Notes: a model not told the origin generated them from the sequence alone. DNA of 17,549 bases from JBBPZA01 sp038199375 (GCA_038199375.1 JBBPZA010000012.1:1-17549); one strand, 5' to 3'. Shown: positions 1 to 7,155, numbered from the stretch's first letter. Numbers and translations: made by a program.

Positions 1-528
1 CGGCTTTCCCTGCCGGTAGGCCAGCGGGCCGGTGTAGCCGCCGCCGGTCGCATAGCCGGTGGGCCCTGCGCCTGCGGCGGCGGAGAGCTCGGCCTCCGCG
101 CTCGCCTTGACCGCGACCTCGCGGCGCTTGTCGCCCGTCCGCACCACGACCGCGTCGCGGACGAGCACCCTGACCCTGACCGGCGCCATCGTCCGCCCGT
201 CGGGGAACGAGACCTCGACGGCGCGCGCGCCGTTGCGCGCCGCCGTGTCCTTCGCGGCCCGCCGGCCCAGCGCGAGATAGTCGCCCTTCTCCAGGTGCCC
301 GGGGTTGGGCCGCCCGGCGATCGTGGGCGGCTCGAACAGCCGCGGATAGGCGCGCAGCATCGCCCGTGCACCCCCAAGGGCTCCGAGGTCGGCCGCCCCC
401 TGATGGCGGCCCTTCGCGCCGACACCCCGCGCGACGGCGCCCAGAACGAAGGCGCCTACGAGCACCACCGCCATCGCCCCGACCAGAAGGAGCAGCGCCT
501 GACCGCGCTCGCTTCCCCGTCCGGTCAC
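1..528 (-). CDS. TadG/TadE-like pilus-associated protein, N-terminal part (3' end outside window)
   Basis: This open frame starts with GTG at 526-528 and runs off the left edge after 176 codons, so the C-terminus is missing. The N-terminus has the short basic leader and GQ motif of TadE/TadG-type proteins (ERGQALLLLVGAM at residues 7-19), followed by one hydrophobic segment at about 11-34 and an Ala/Gly-rich stretch. The usual glutamate five residues after the cleavage glycine is absent, as in the actinobacterial Rv3654c-like branch. I chose the GTG because GGAGG lies nine bases upstream. An in-frame ATG at 568-570 would add 14 residues but has only a weak ribosome site. The visible soluble part (about 40-176) is of unknown function and ends in a Gly/Tyr-rich linker, which may precede another domain beyond the edge. 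It is probably an envelope protein working with the TadE-like proteins at 3066-3829. Confidence 0.75.
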   Translation of the reverse strand, partial: MTGRGSERGQALLLLVGAMAVVLVGAFVLGAVARGVGAKGRHQGAADLGALGGARAMLRAYPRLFEPPTIAGRPNPGHLEKGDYLALGRRAAKDTAARNGARAVEVSFPDGRTMAPVRVRVLVRDAVVVRTGDKRREVAVKASAEAELSAAAGAGPTGYATGGGYTGPLAYRQGKP

Positions 529-707
529 CGTGGGGGCCCTCCAGGTGCAGATTCCCGAGTCGCTTCGCATTCCCGCAGCGTCCCGGGTGCCAAGCCACAG
601 AACTACACGTGTGCGTTACGACTCAGCGACAACTCGGTCGCGGCGACGTCGCACTCGAGCCGACCGCGAGGTCAGGCACGCGCGCCGGCTTACCAACCCC
701 GCGCGGC

Positions 708-2129
708 TTACGCTTGCAGCCCGGCGAGGAACTGGAGCGGGCGGCGGTGGCCGTTGGCCTCTGATGGGCGCACGAGCTCCGAGAGGACCGACAGGAGGAC
801 GAGCGCGTGGCCGCGCTCTCCATGCAGGGACGCCTCCCTTCGGCGAAGGGCACCGACGAGGTCGGCGCGACCGAGAAGGTAGTCGGCCGCCAGGTCGGCA
901 TCGAGCTCGATCAGGACGTCGGGATCGCTGGTTCCGGTTCGGAGCTCGACGGAGGCGGACGGGGGGCGAAGGTCGAACCACACGTCGGCCTTCAGGTCGC
1001 GGACGCGGAGCGCCAGCGTCGCGTTCGCTCGGGCCAGATGGCCGCCCAAGGCGCTGTCTTCGGTCAACCGGGGCCCGAGAACGCCGAGGATCTTCGCGTC
1101 GAAGGCCAGAGCATCGGCAAACCTCGGCGTCTTGCGCAACGCAGCGAGCGCCTCGCGAACATCATCGAAGGACCCCACCCTCCGGGCGGCCCGGCGGAAC
1201 TCGGGTCGAAGCTCTTCGAAGACGTCGATCCCGCTGGTCCTGGTGGCCAGCAACGCTCCGTAGAGCCGATCGCCGCCGCTGCCCCAGCTCAGGTCGCGCG
1301 CCTCCTCGGGCCAGCGGCTCGGCGTCAGGCGCAGCAGCCACGCCTGGCTCTCGGGCTCGGGTTCGCCCCGTTCTCCGAGACCGACGTTAACGGCCACGAT
1401 CTCCCCGGAGACGGGCGCCGGGAGGATCAGCGGGCCCGAGCCCGAGAGCACCGCGGCCATCTCCGCGCCCGGGAGCAGCCGCTGGCCGACCCGAGGCGCC
1501 AGCAGCTCTCCCTTCGGAAGCTGCGACGCGAGGGCTCGTCCCAAGCCGACCACCAGCTCGTCCCCTTTCTCGCGCACCCACAGATGCTGCTCGACCATGC
1601 GACCGAGGCCTTCGCGCCGATCTGAGGCACCCTGGTCGGGCGAGGACGGGCGCGACGCGGGAAGACCGTCGAAGGCGAGCGGTGAGCCATGCACGAGCGC
1701 CGCGGCCTCGAGCTCACCCGCCGGGACCAGGGGAACTCCGTATGCCCGAGCCACCGCCTCCAAGCGCCACCGCCTCTCCGCGTCAGCCGCCTCGTCGGCG
1801 GCGAGCGCCACCACGCACGCCAACTCCGCGCGAAAGCCGGTCCGGTGGACCTGCACTCCTCCCCACGCCGCGATCGCCCCCCACACGTCGCCCAAGGCCA
1901 GGCGCGCGTCACCGCTGTCGTTGAGGGCGTAGAGCCCGCACATGCAGTCCGGGTCGGGCGCGGAGTGCCGCCGGGGCGCCAGCCCTCCCAGCGGTTCGGC
2001 GAGGCACCGGGCTCGGTTGACCCCCGAGCTCCACGCCGTCCTGCCCGTCCATGCGCACAGGCGTGCATCGCGATCGACGCGCCACGCGCGATACCCGATC
2101 ACCGGCTCGATGAAGTCGGGAGCGCTCAC
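708..2129 (-). CDS. Three-domain protein: Cys/His N-terminal domain, degenerate GcvH-like domain, SCP2-like domain
   Basis: The product has 473 residues. Residues 9-110 form a domain seen in many uncharacterised actinobacterial proteins: YRAWRV, then C42, H55, C62 and C64 in an HxAPxPDCxCGLYAL pattern, then WGAIAAWG and a GFRAE motif. The Cys and His residues could bind a metal. Residues 177-272 resemble the glycine-cleavage H protein (HLWVREKGDELVVGLG near the start, PAPVSGEIVAVN in the centre, WLLRLTPS at the end). The lipoyl-lysine region ESxKA is replaced by LSGSGPL, so the domain is probably not lipoylated. Residues 340-455 resemble an SCP2 sterol-carrier domain (VWFDLRPPSASVELR, PDVLIELDADLAADYLLGRADL). 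The start is GTG, overlapping the stop of the small ORF at 2126-2302, which suggests coupled translation. The function is unknown; lipid binding is an inference from the C-terminal domain only. No glycine-cleavage genes are nearby. Confidence 0.85.
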   Translation of the reverse strand: MSAPDFIEPVIGYRAWRVDRDARLCAWTGRTAWSSGVNRARCLAEPLGGLAPRRHSAPDPDCMCGLYALNDSGDARLALGDVWGAIAAWGGVQVHRTGFRAELACVVALAADEAADAERRWRLEAVARAYGVPLVPAGELEAAALVHGSPLAFDGLPASRPSSPDQGASDRREGLGRMVEQHLWVREKGDELVVGLGRALASQLPKGELLAPRVGQRLLPGAEMAAVLSGSGPLILPAPVSGEIVAVNVGLGERGEPEPESQAWLLRLTPSRWPEEARDLSWGSGGDRLYGALLATRTSGIDVFEELRPEFRRAARRVGSFDDVREALAALRKTPRFADALAFDAKILGVLGPRLTEDSALGGHLARANATLALRVRDLKADVWFDLRPPSASVELRTGTSDPDVLIELDADLAADYLLGRADLVGALRRREASLHGERGHALVLLSVLSELVRPSEANGHRRPLQFLAGLQA

Positions 2130-2302
2130 GCCGGCGCCGGCTCTCGCGGCAGGGCAGGCTCGGGCTCGCGCTTCGGACGAGACGGCTCAGGCGCCGTCTC
2201 GCGTTCCCGGCGCTCCGGTGAGCGCGCCGGCGCGGGCAGCCGAACCGGCTCGATGCGCACCCGGCGCGACGGACCTGGAAGATCAAGGGCGGTCAGAGCC
2301 AC
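2126..2302 (-). CDS. Small Pro/Arg/Glu-rich protein, 58 aa, function unknown
   Basis: A GTG-started frame of 58 codons ends in TGA that overlaps the GTG start of the 473-aa gene in a GTGA junction. The N-terminal third (ALDLPGPSRRVRIEPVRLP) looks ordered. The rest is made of Pro, Arg, Glu and Ala repeats (for example KREPEPALPREPAPA) and is probably disordered. No clear ribosome site precedes the GTG, and third-position GC is lower than in the neighbours, so the call is tentative. In favour are the coupled stop/start, also seen at three other junctions in the window, and the otherwise unexplained 304-base gap between the flanking genes. I do not assign a function. Confidence 0.45.
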   Translation of the reverse strand: MALTALDLPGPSRRVRIEPVRLPAPARSPERRERETAPEPSRPKREPEPALPREPAPA

Positions 2303-2433
2303 GACCGGAAAACGTTAGGCGCGACACCGGACGCGAACTCGGATGACAGGCCCGGCACGCCGGCGACCGCGCGCTCACCTCGAGGTGACGTGAAGTCCTG
2401 CCCCAAAGATCTTCCTGCCGCTCTCGCGCCTTC

Positions 2434-3069
2434 TCACCCAAGGGCCTCGATCGGCGGGAGCCCGAACCCCGGGCCTCTCCCCCAGACCGCGAGCGCTCGA
2501 GTCAGGGGTGGGACGGTGGCGGGCATCGTCTCGACGCGCGGGCCGAGCCGCGCCAGGCTGTCGCGGACCAGGCCGACCACCGGGTCGCTCTCCTCGCTCC
2601 CCGCGAGCAGAAGGAGGTCGTACTCGGCGAGCAGCCGGTCGATCGCCGCGTCGCGCGGCCCGGTCACCACGACCACCATCGGCGCGTCCGTCGTCGCTTC
2701 GGCCCTGGCCGCCGAGGCGATCGCGGCCTCGGGCTCGGCGGGAAGCTCGACGCGAACGAGGCGCCCGGCCGCCCTCGCTCGCAGACCGCGCGCCTGCAGC
2801 GACCTCTCCAGACGCCGCGCGCGCCGCACCGGGGGCGCCGTCGCCCCCCGGCCGACGCTCGTTCCCGGCCGCCAGAGCGCGACGATGCCGATCGACGCCC
2901 GCCCCCGTCGAGCCGCCGCGAGTGCGACCGACGACCCGAGCGCAACGGCATCGACCGGGGAGCAGAGGACGATGACCGCCGGAGCGGCGCCGGACACGCG
3001 CACCGGCCTCGGCCTGGTCGGGGCCGGCTCGACGAACAGCCCGGAGAGTCGCCCGAGAAGCTCGTTCAC
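2434..3069 (-). CDS. Hypothetical protein in the TadE gene block, 211 aa
   Basis: I do not recognise a named family. The sequence alternates hydrophobic strands and helices. Residues 30-66 (AVIVLCSPVDAVALGSSVAL, then IGIVALW) and 128-158 (PMVVVVTGPRDAAIDRLL, then YDLLLLAGSEES) suggest an alpha/beta fold loosely like the MinD/CpaE family. No Walker A P-loop is present, so ATP binding is not supported. The middle (68-110) is Arg-rich. There is no signal peptide or membrane helix. The GTG start overlaps the TGA of the upstream TadE-like gene by GTGA, so it is probably translated with it. Tad loci often carry an atypical CpaE/TadZ-like protein, and this may be a divergent one; that is inference only. 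The frame has strong third-position GC, which supports it as a real gene. Confidence 0.7.
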   Translation of the reverse strand: MNELLGRLSGLFVEPAPTRPRPVRVSGAAPAVIVLCSPVDAVALGSSVALAAARRGRASIGIVALWRPGTSVGRGATAPPVRRARRLERSLQARGLRARAAGRLVRVELPAEPEAAIASAARAEATTDAPMVVVVTGPRDAAIDRLLAEYDLLLLAGSEESDPVVGLVRDSLARLGPRVETMPATVPPLTRALAVWGRGPGFGLPPIEALG

Positions 3070-3485
3070 CGCGCCCGCCCCGCGCCCCGCGTAGACGGCG
3101 AGGACGCGGCCGACCGTCCGGCGTCTGCGGTTGCCTCGGAGGCGAGGAGGTCGGCGAGCGAGGCCGTCAGGGCGGGTGGTCGCAGCCGGACCTCCACCTT
3201 GCGGCCGCGGACCTCCACCTCGACGCGCTCGCGCGACCAGCCCGGGAGGGCGTCGCGGACCGCGTCCGTCGGCTCGCGCTGCTGGAGCATGGCCACCGCT
3301 CCGGCCTCGGCGGCGTGGTCGGCAAGCTCCGCGGCGTAGCCCGCGGCGAGGAGTTGAAGGATCGCCGCGGCGACGAGCATCACCAGCGGGAGCATCGCCA
3401 CGACCTCGACAGAGCCCTGGCCGAGCTCGCCGGCGCTGGGCACACGACGCGCACGACGCCCACGAGGCGACGGTCGCACCCTCAC
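3066..3485 (-). CDS. TadE-like pseudopilin, 139 aa
   Basis: The product has a long basic leader (residues 1-20), then the prepilin-peptidase motif GQGSVE at 22-27 with the conserved glutamate E27. A single hydrophobic helix follows at about 28-50 (VVAMLPLVMLVAAAILQLLA), with a short soluble region after it. This is the standard TadE layout: membrane insertion, leader cleavage after Gly and assembly with a Flp/Tad pilus or secretion machine. Residues 88-105 form charged beta-like repeats (VEVEVRGRKVEVRLRP). The start is GTG and overlaps the TGA of the TadE-like gene upstream; the 3' end overlaps the 211-aa gene in the same way. The three genes therefore look translationally coupled. The pilus ATPase, platform proteins and Flp pilin are not in the window. 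Confidence 0.85.
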   Translation of the reverse strand: MRVRPSPRGRRARRVPSAGELGQGSVEVVAMLPLVMLVAAAILQLLAAGYAAELADHAAEAGAVAMLQQREPTDAVRDALPGWSRERVEVEVRGRKVEVRLRPPALTASLADLLASEATADAGRSAASSPSTRGAGRAR

Positions 3486-3829
3486 CCCTCCCCCTGCGGC
3501 TCGAAACGCGCTTCCGCGTCCACGCTGACCAGGCGCTTGGAGCCGAAGATCGAGCGGACCGGGAGGCTCACCTCCACCGCACCGTCCGAGCGAGCGCGCA
3601 CCCGCATCCCGTCCTCGAGGTCCTCAGGCAGGACGCCGCGGGCCGCGCGGGCGGTATCGCTCCCCACCGCGTGCGCGCGAGCCGCCGCCCGCGCGGCCGA
3701 GCCCGCGAGCCACACGACCTGCCCGGCGATGGCCGCCTGCCAGAGCAGGGCGCCGAGCAGCACGATGACGGGCAGCAGGGCGACCAGCTCCACCGCCGCC
3801 TGCCCCCGCTCGTCGAGCACCCGTCGCAT
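3482..3829 (-). CDS. TadE-like pseudopilin, 115 aa
   Basis: A short leader (MRRVLDER) is followed by GQAAVE at residues 9-14 with the conserved glutamate E14, and by one membrane helix at about 14-36 (LVALLPVIVLLGALLWQAA). The soluble C-terminal part (40-115) contains charged beta-like segments. This fits the TadE family: a minor pseudopilin cleaved by a prepilin peptidase and displayed at the membrane. It starts with ATG and its TGA overlaps the GTG of the next TadE-like gene, so the two probably form a pair made in fixed ratio. It is the first gene of the coupled trio 3829-2434. A 15-base inverted repeat lies 38 bases upstream of the start. Confidence 0.87.
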   Translation of the reverse strand: MRRVLDERGQAAVELVALLPVIVLLGALLWQAAIAGQVVWLAGSAARAAARAHAVGSDTARAARGVLPEDLEDGMRVRARSDGAVEVSLPVRSIFGSKRLVSVDAEARFEPQGEG

Positions 3830-3866
3830 GCCCGCGAGTCTGCGGGTCCCCGCGTTACGTGCCTAC

Positions 3867-3881
3867 TCGCAATCGTTGCGA
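3867..3881. promoter_or_regulatory. Perfect inverted repeat upstream of the TadE pair
   Basis: TCGCAA and TTGCGA form a perfect 6-base inverted repeat around TCG. It lies 38 bases upstream of the ATG of the 115-aa TadE-like gene, where an operator could sit. It is short enough to occur by chance, and no promoter hexamers are obvious beside it. Confidence 0.3.
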
Positions 3882-3933
3882 CATAGCGCAAGACCGGGGC
3901 ACGAAGCGCGCAGCGAGGTGCTCAGAGATCCGA

Positions 3934-4290
3934 TCAGTACCCGTACTGCCGCTGCGCGCGCCACACCCAGAAGAGGGCGCCGACGGCGCCGCAGATGAGC
4001 ACGAGCCACACGACGGCCCCGATCCCCGTCTCGAACAGACGCTGCGAGGCGGTCAGGGTCAGGACGATCACCGCCACGGCGCCGTAGAGCAGGGCGCGGC
4101 GGCGATCGCCCAGCGAGAAGAGGTCGATGCGGCGCTCCATGTACATCCGCCCGGCGAACCACACGAGCCCCATGAGCATGAGGATCGTGAGCAGCGTCCC
4201 GAAGAAGGCAGCCGCCGGCCATCCACCGGGCAGGAACGCGACGGCCGCGGCGACGGCCAAGACGATCGCGACGTTGCGGGCGACCTTCAT
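3934..4290 (-). CDS. Small integral membrane protein, 118 aa, function unknown
   Basis: Four hydrophobic segments are visible: about 6-20, 26-46, 65-82 and 89-110. A basic, polar loop lies between the second and third (GRMYMERRIDLFSLGDRRR), and a short charged tail RAQRQYGY follows the fourth. I see no signal peptidase site or catalytic motif and do not recognise the family. The start is ATG, preceded by a G-rich stretch that may serve as ribosome site. The gene sits 104 bases upstream of the TadE pair on the same strand, so it may belong to that block, but the gap leaves room for a separate promoter. It is 189 bases downstream of the response-regulator gene. Confidence 0.75.
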   Translation of the reverse strand: MKVARNVAIVLAVAAAVAFLPGGWPAAAFFGTLLTILMLMGLVWFAGRMYMERRIDLFSLGDRRRALLYGAVAVIVLTLTASQRLFETGIGAVVWLVLICGAVGALFWVWRAQRQYGY

Positions 4291-4387
4291 GCCCCCATCC
4301 TAGAGCGTCGTTCGCGCCGCTCCGGCACCCGAGGAACCGCGGCGGGCGAAGGGCGCGAGGGTCCGCGAGTGAGGGACGATCGCTGGA

Positions 4388-4430
4388 GTGTGCCGAGTTT
4401 TCGGCCTATATCGCGGATAAGTCGGCACAC
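4388..4430. promoter_or_regulatory. 9-bp perfect inverted repeat with AT-rich centre
   Basis: GTGTGCCGA at 4388-4396 and TCGGCACAC at 4422-4430 are perfect complements separated by 25 bases. The spacer contains TTTT and TATAT, which is notable in such a GC-rich window. It lies between the response-regulator stop (4480) and the start of the 118-aa membrane gene (4290). It could be a terminator stem for the former (there is no U-run), or an operator or leader structure for the latter. Confidence 0.45.
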
Positions 4431-4479
4431 CCCCTCCCCGACGGCGGGGGCCGGTAGAGGAAGGGGTACGGCGGGCCGC

Positions 4480-5337
4480 TCAGCCGGGGACCGGCGAGCG
4501 GTCGAGCTCGTCGCCGGGGACGGGGACGGGGACGGGCAGCCGGTCCGCCGGCGGTTCGGCCAATGGGTCGTCCTCGGCCGGCTCGGGTGCGAAGCGGTAG
4601 CCGATCCCGAAGTGGGTGTGGATGTAGCGCCACCCGGGCGACGCCTTCTCGAGCTTGTGCCTGAGCTTGCGGACGAAGACGTCGACCGAGCGGTCGCCAT
4701 GGGCCATCGCATAGCCCCAGACGTGCTGGTAGATCTCCTCGCGCTCGAGCACGTGGCCATGGGACTCGGCGAGCAGCCGGATGAGCTCGAACTCCCGCCG
4801 GGTCAGCTCGATGCTCTGCCCGTTGACGAAGGCCTGGTACTGGTCGAGCCTGATCTCGACCTCGCCGGCGGCGAGCGGCACCCTACCCGCGCGCGCCTCG
4901 GCGCGCTTGCGGCGCCGGACGACCGCCTCGACCCGAGCGATCAGCTCCTCGGGGTGGCAGGGCTTGGTCACCCAGTCGTCGGCGCCGAGCCGGAGCCCGC
5001 GCACGCGCTGGGCGACCGTCGAACGGCCCGTGCAGACGACTACCCCGAGGCCGGGAAGCGTCGAGCAGAGCTTCTCCAGGTACCCCCACCCCTGCGGGCC
5101 GAGAATCGCCAGGTCGACGACGATCGCGTTGAGCCGCATGGACACCACGGCGTCGACCGGGACGGCGCTGGCCAGCACGCGGTGCTGCCAGCCCACGCCG
5201 TCCAGGCGCCTTGAGAGCACCTGGATGAAGCCGCTGTCGGAATCGATGATCGCCAGCCGGGTGGACCCTGGGCCGGGCGCGGGCCGCTGCGCTTCGCCCG
5301 GGTAATGGGCGGCAGCGGCCGAGGTAGAGGCCTCCAT
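4480..5337 (-). CDS. PhoB/OmpR-family response regulator with atypical receiver
   Basis: A full two-domain regulator of 285 residues if translation begins at the ATG at 5335-5337. The frame stays open to 5466, so GTG or earlier starts are possible, and no start has a good ribosome site. The receiver (about 27-140) has phospho-acceptor D75 (IVVDLA), T103 (VVVCTG) and K125 (VTKPC). Its N-terminal acidic pair reads D32-S33-D34, so one metal-binding acid is replaced by serine. The winged helix (about 157-250) has the recognition helix RSVDVFVRKLRHKLE (216-230) and the wing GWRYIHTHFGIGYRF. The tail (251-285) is Pro/Val-rich. It follows phoU by 186 bases on the same strand, so it is probably the phosphate-responsive regulator of the pst genes. 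No partner histidine kinase is in the window. Confidence 0.88.
   Translation of the reverse strand: MEASTSAAAAHYPGEAQRPAPGPGSTRLAIIDSDSGFIQVLSRRLDGVGWQHRVLASAVPVDAVVSMRLNAIVVDLAILGPQGWGYLEKLCSTLPGLGVVVCTGRSTVAQRVRGLRLGADDWVTKPCHPEELIARVEAVVRRRKRAEARAGRVPLAAGEVEIRLDQYQAFVNGQSIELTRREFELIRLLAESHGHVLEREEIYQHVWGYAMAHGDRSVDVFVRKLRHKLEKASPGWRYIHTHFGIGYRFAPEPAEDDPLAEPPADRLPVPVPVPGDELDRSPVPG
4516..4533. repeat. Three tandem copies of GGGGAC
   Basis: The hexamer GGGGAC occurs three times head to tail, with a partial fourth copy. It lies in the 3' end of the response-regulator gene, where it encodes the Pro-Val repeat of the acidic, proline-rich tail. Such a unit can change copy number by slippage without breaking the frame. 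Confidence 0.6.
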
Positions 5338-5391
5338 ACGCCGCGGAGGATAGAGGCCCACCACGACGCGACGTCCACCGCCCCTCCCTTC

Positions 5392-5408
5392 GATAACAGC
5401 CGCTTCAC
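5392..5408 (+). promoter_or_regulatory. Possible two-unit PHO-box-like element
   Basis: GATAAC and CTTCAC are spaced by exactly 11 bases, matching the two commonest unit types of the four-unit arrays elsewhere in the window. The element lies 55 bases upstream of the chosen start of the response regulator, but in the opposite orientation to that gene. The flanking units at plus and minus 11 do not match. If the gene starts farther upstream, the element is inside the coding region. Confidence 0.35.
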
Positions 5409-5523
5409 AAGTCGCCCGCAAAGAGGGAGGAAAGCGAAGAGGGTCGACCACGCCGATCGGGGCCAAGGGACGGAGCCGGGGAGGCGTTCCTTGGGAGGCT
5501 CGGGGGCGCGGGCGGGCGGTTTC

Positions 5524-6210
5524 CTACCGCCGCACGTGCGATGCGTCAGAGAACTCGCGGAAGAGCCCGGTGACCACGAAGGCGGTCTGCTCGCCGATGT
5601 CCACCGCGTTGTCGCCTATGCGCTCGAGGGCACGGGCGACGAGGATCATGTGCATCGCCCACTCGCGGACGTCGAGCTCGTCGCCGACCTCGAGGGCGAA
5701 CCGGAAGACCTCGCGGTTGAGCCGATTGATCTCCTGATCCTGGCGGACGAGGTCCTCGGCGAGCGCGACGTCGCGAAGCTCGAAGCACTGCTTGGCCTGG
5801 CGCACCTCCGAGCGCGCCAGCCGGCCCATCTCCTCCACCTTGGCGAGGAGCTCGTCGTGGATCGGCGGCTCGTGGCCGGCCAGCGGGATGAGCTTGGCGA
5901 TGTTGACGCACTGGTCGCCCATGCGCTCGATGTGGGTGATCACCTTGAGCAGAGCGGCGACGAGGCGCAGGTCGCCCGCCACCGGCGCCTGCAGGGCGAG
6001 CAGCGAGAGGATCCCCTGGTGGACCTCGAGGTAGCGGCCGTCGATGCGGTCGTCGTCGGCGATGACCAGCGAGGCGAGCTCGACGTCCTGGTGCTCGAGG
6101 GCCTCGAGCGTCCGCTGGAGCGTCGTGGAGACCATGTCGAGACCGCCGAGCGCCTGGACCTCGAGCGCCGCGAGCTCCTCCTGGAAGTGGATCCGTACTC
6201 CCTCGGGCAC
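5524..6210 (-). CDS. phoU: Phosphate transport system regulator PhoU
   Basis: The 228-residue length and sequence match PhoU: two copies of a three-helix bundle, each with the metal-binding E/D motif. These are HIERMGDQCVNIA at 93-105 and ALERIGDNAVDIGE at 194-207. PhoU is a cytoplasmic protein that links the Pst transporter to the PhoR kinase, damping the phosphate-starvation response when phosphate is plentiful. The start is GTG (6208-6210), 15 bases after the pstB stop, and FHEEL-like residues near the start (HFQEELAALE) agree with known PhoU N-termini. It is the last gene of the pst operon. Its usual partner PhoR is not visible here. Identification is secure. Confidence 0.96.
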   Translation of the reverse strand: MPEGVRIHFQEELAALEVQALGGLDMVSTTLQRTLEALEHQDVELASLVIADDDRIDGRYLEVHQGILSLLALQAPVAGDLRLVAALLKVITHIERMGDQCVNIAKLIPLAGHEPPIHDELLAKVEEMGRLARSEVRQAKQCFELRDVALAEDLVRQDQEINRLNREVFRFALEVGDELDVREWAMHMILVARALERIGDNAVDIGEQTAFVVTGLFREFSDASHVRR

Positions 6211-6225
6211 GGCCAGGCCCCCGCC

Positions 6226-7155
6226 CTACCCGACCTTGCCCGTCACGTATGCCTCCGTGCGCGAATCGGTGGGATTGGTGAAGACCGTGTTGGTCTGGTC
6301 GTACTCCACGACGCGGCCGGTGCGCTGCTTGCCGCTCTCGTCGAGCTCGACGGTGAAGAAGGCCGTCATGTCCGACACCCGCGCCGCCTGCTGCATGTTG
6401 TGGGTGACGATGACGATCGAGTAGTTCTCCTTGAGCTCGAGCATGAGATCCTCGATGCGCCCCGTGGAGATCGGGTCGAGCGCCGAGCAGGGCTCGTCCA
6501 TCAGGATCACGTCGGGCTCGATGGCCAGACAGCGCGCGATGCACAGGCGCTGCTGCTGGCCGCCCGACATACCGAACGCGTTGGTCTTCATGCGGTCCTT
6601 GACCTCGTCCCACAGCGCCCCGCGGCGCAGGGCCCGCTCGACGATCTCGTCCATGTCGCCCTTGGTCCCCAGCACGCGCGGGCCGAAGGCGATGTTGTCA
6701 TAGATCGACTTGGGAAACGGGTTGGGCTTCTGGAAGACCATGCCGATGCGCTTGCGCACCTGGACGGGATCGACCTCGGGGGCGTAGAGGTTCGACCCGT
6801 GGTAGTCGACCTCGCCGCTCACGCTCGCGCTGGGGATCAGGTCGTTCATCCGGTTCAGGCAGCGGATGAGCGTGCTCTTCCCGCAGCCCGAGGGCCCGAT
6901 GAGCGCGGTGATCTCGTGCTCGTAGATCGGGAAGGAGATCTCACGCACCGCCGGCTTGGAGCCGTAGTGAACGCCGACGGACTTCAGGTCGAAGACCGCC
7001 GAGCGGTCGCGCCGCGCGATGTGGGGATCGCCGGAGGCGGTCGCGCGCTTGGCGACGTCGGTCACGCTGGACTCGTTCTCGGCTCCGCTGGGCCCGCGGG
7101 TCCCGCCGACGGCTTCGTCGGTCCGCCGCTCGCCGGGCTCGGTCATGCGTTCCAC
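6226..7155 (-). CDS. pstB: Phosphate ABC transporter ATP-binding protein PstB
   Basis: This is the ATPase of the high-affinity phosphate importer. The product has 309 residues, about 50 more than usual because of a charged, low-complexity N-terminal extension before the ABC domain. The motifs are Walker A GPSGCGKST (87-95), Q-loop Q142 (MVFQKPNPFP), signature MSGGQQQRL (196-204), Walker B VILMDEP (216-222) and switch histidine H252. The N-R-M-N-D-L sequence after Walker A and the KPNPFP motif are typical of PstB and not of other ABC ATPases. I chose the GTG at 7153-7155 because AAGGA lies eight bases upstream; the alternative ATG is three codons later. It is 36 bases downstream of pstA and 15 upstream of phoU. 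Confidence 0.96.
   Translation of the reverse strand: MERMTEPGERRTDEAVGGTRGPSGAENESSVTDVAKRATASGDPHIARRDRSAVFDLKSVGVHYGSKPAVREISFPIYEHEITALIGPSGCGKSTLIRCLNRMNDLIPSASVSGEVDYHGSNLYAPEVDPVQVRKRIGMVFQKPNPFPKSIYDNIAFGPRVLGTKGDMDEIVERALRRGALWDEVKDRMKTNAFGMSGGQQQRLCIARCLAIEPDVILMDEPCSALDPISTGRIEDLMLELKENYSIVIVTHNMQQAARVSDMTAFFTVELDESGKQRTGRVVEYDQTNTVFTNPTDSRTEAYVTGKVG

Noticed and set aside
4436..4449. Possible CCCCG/CGGGG terminator stem after the response regulator
   Set aside because: A five-pair stem in such GC-rich sequence is expected by chance, and no U-run follows it.
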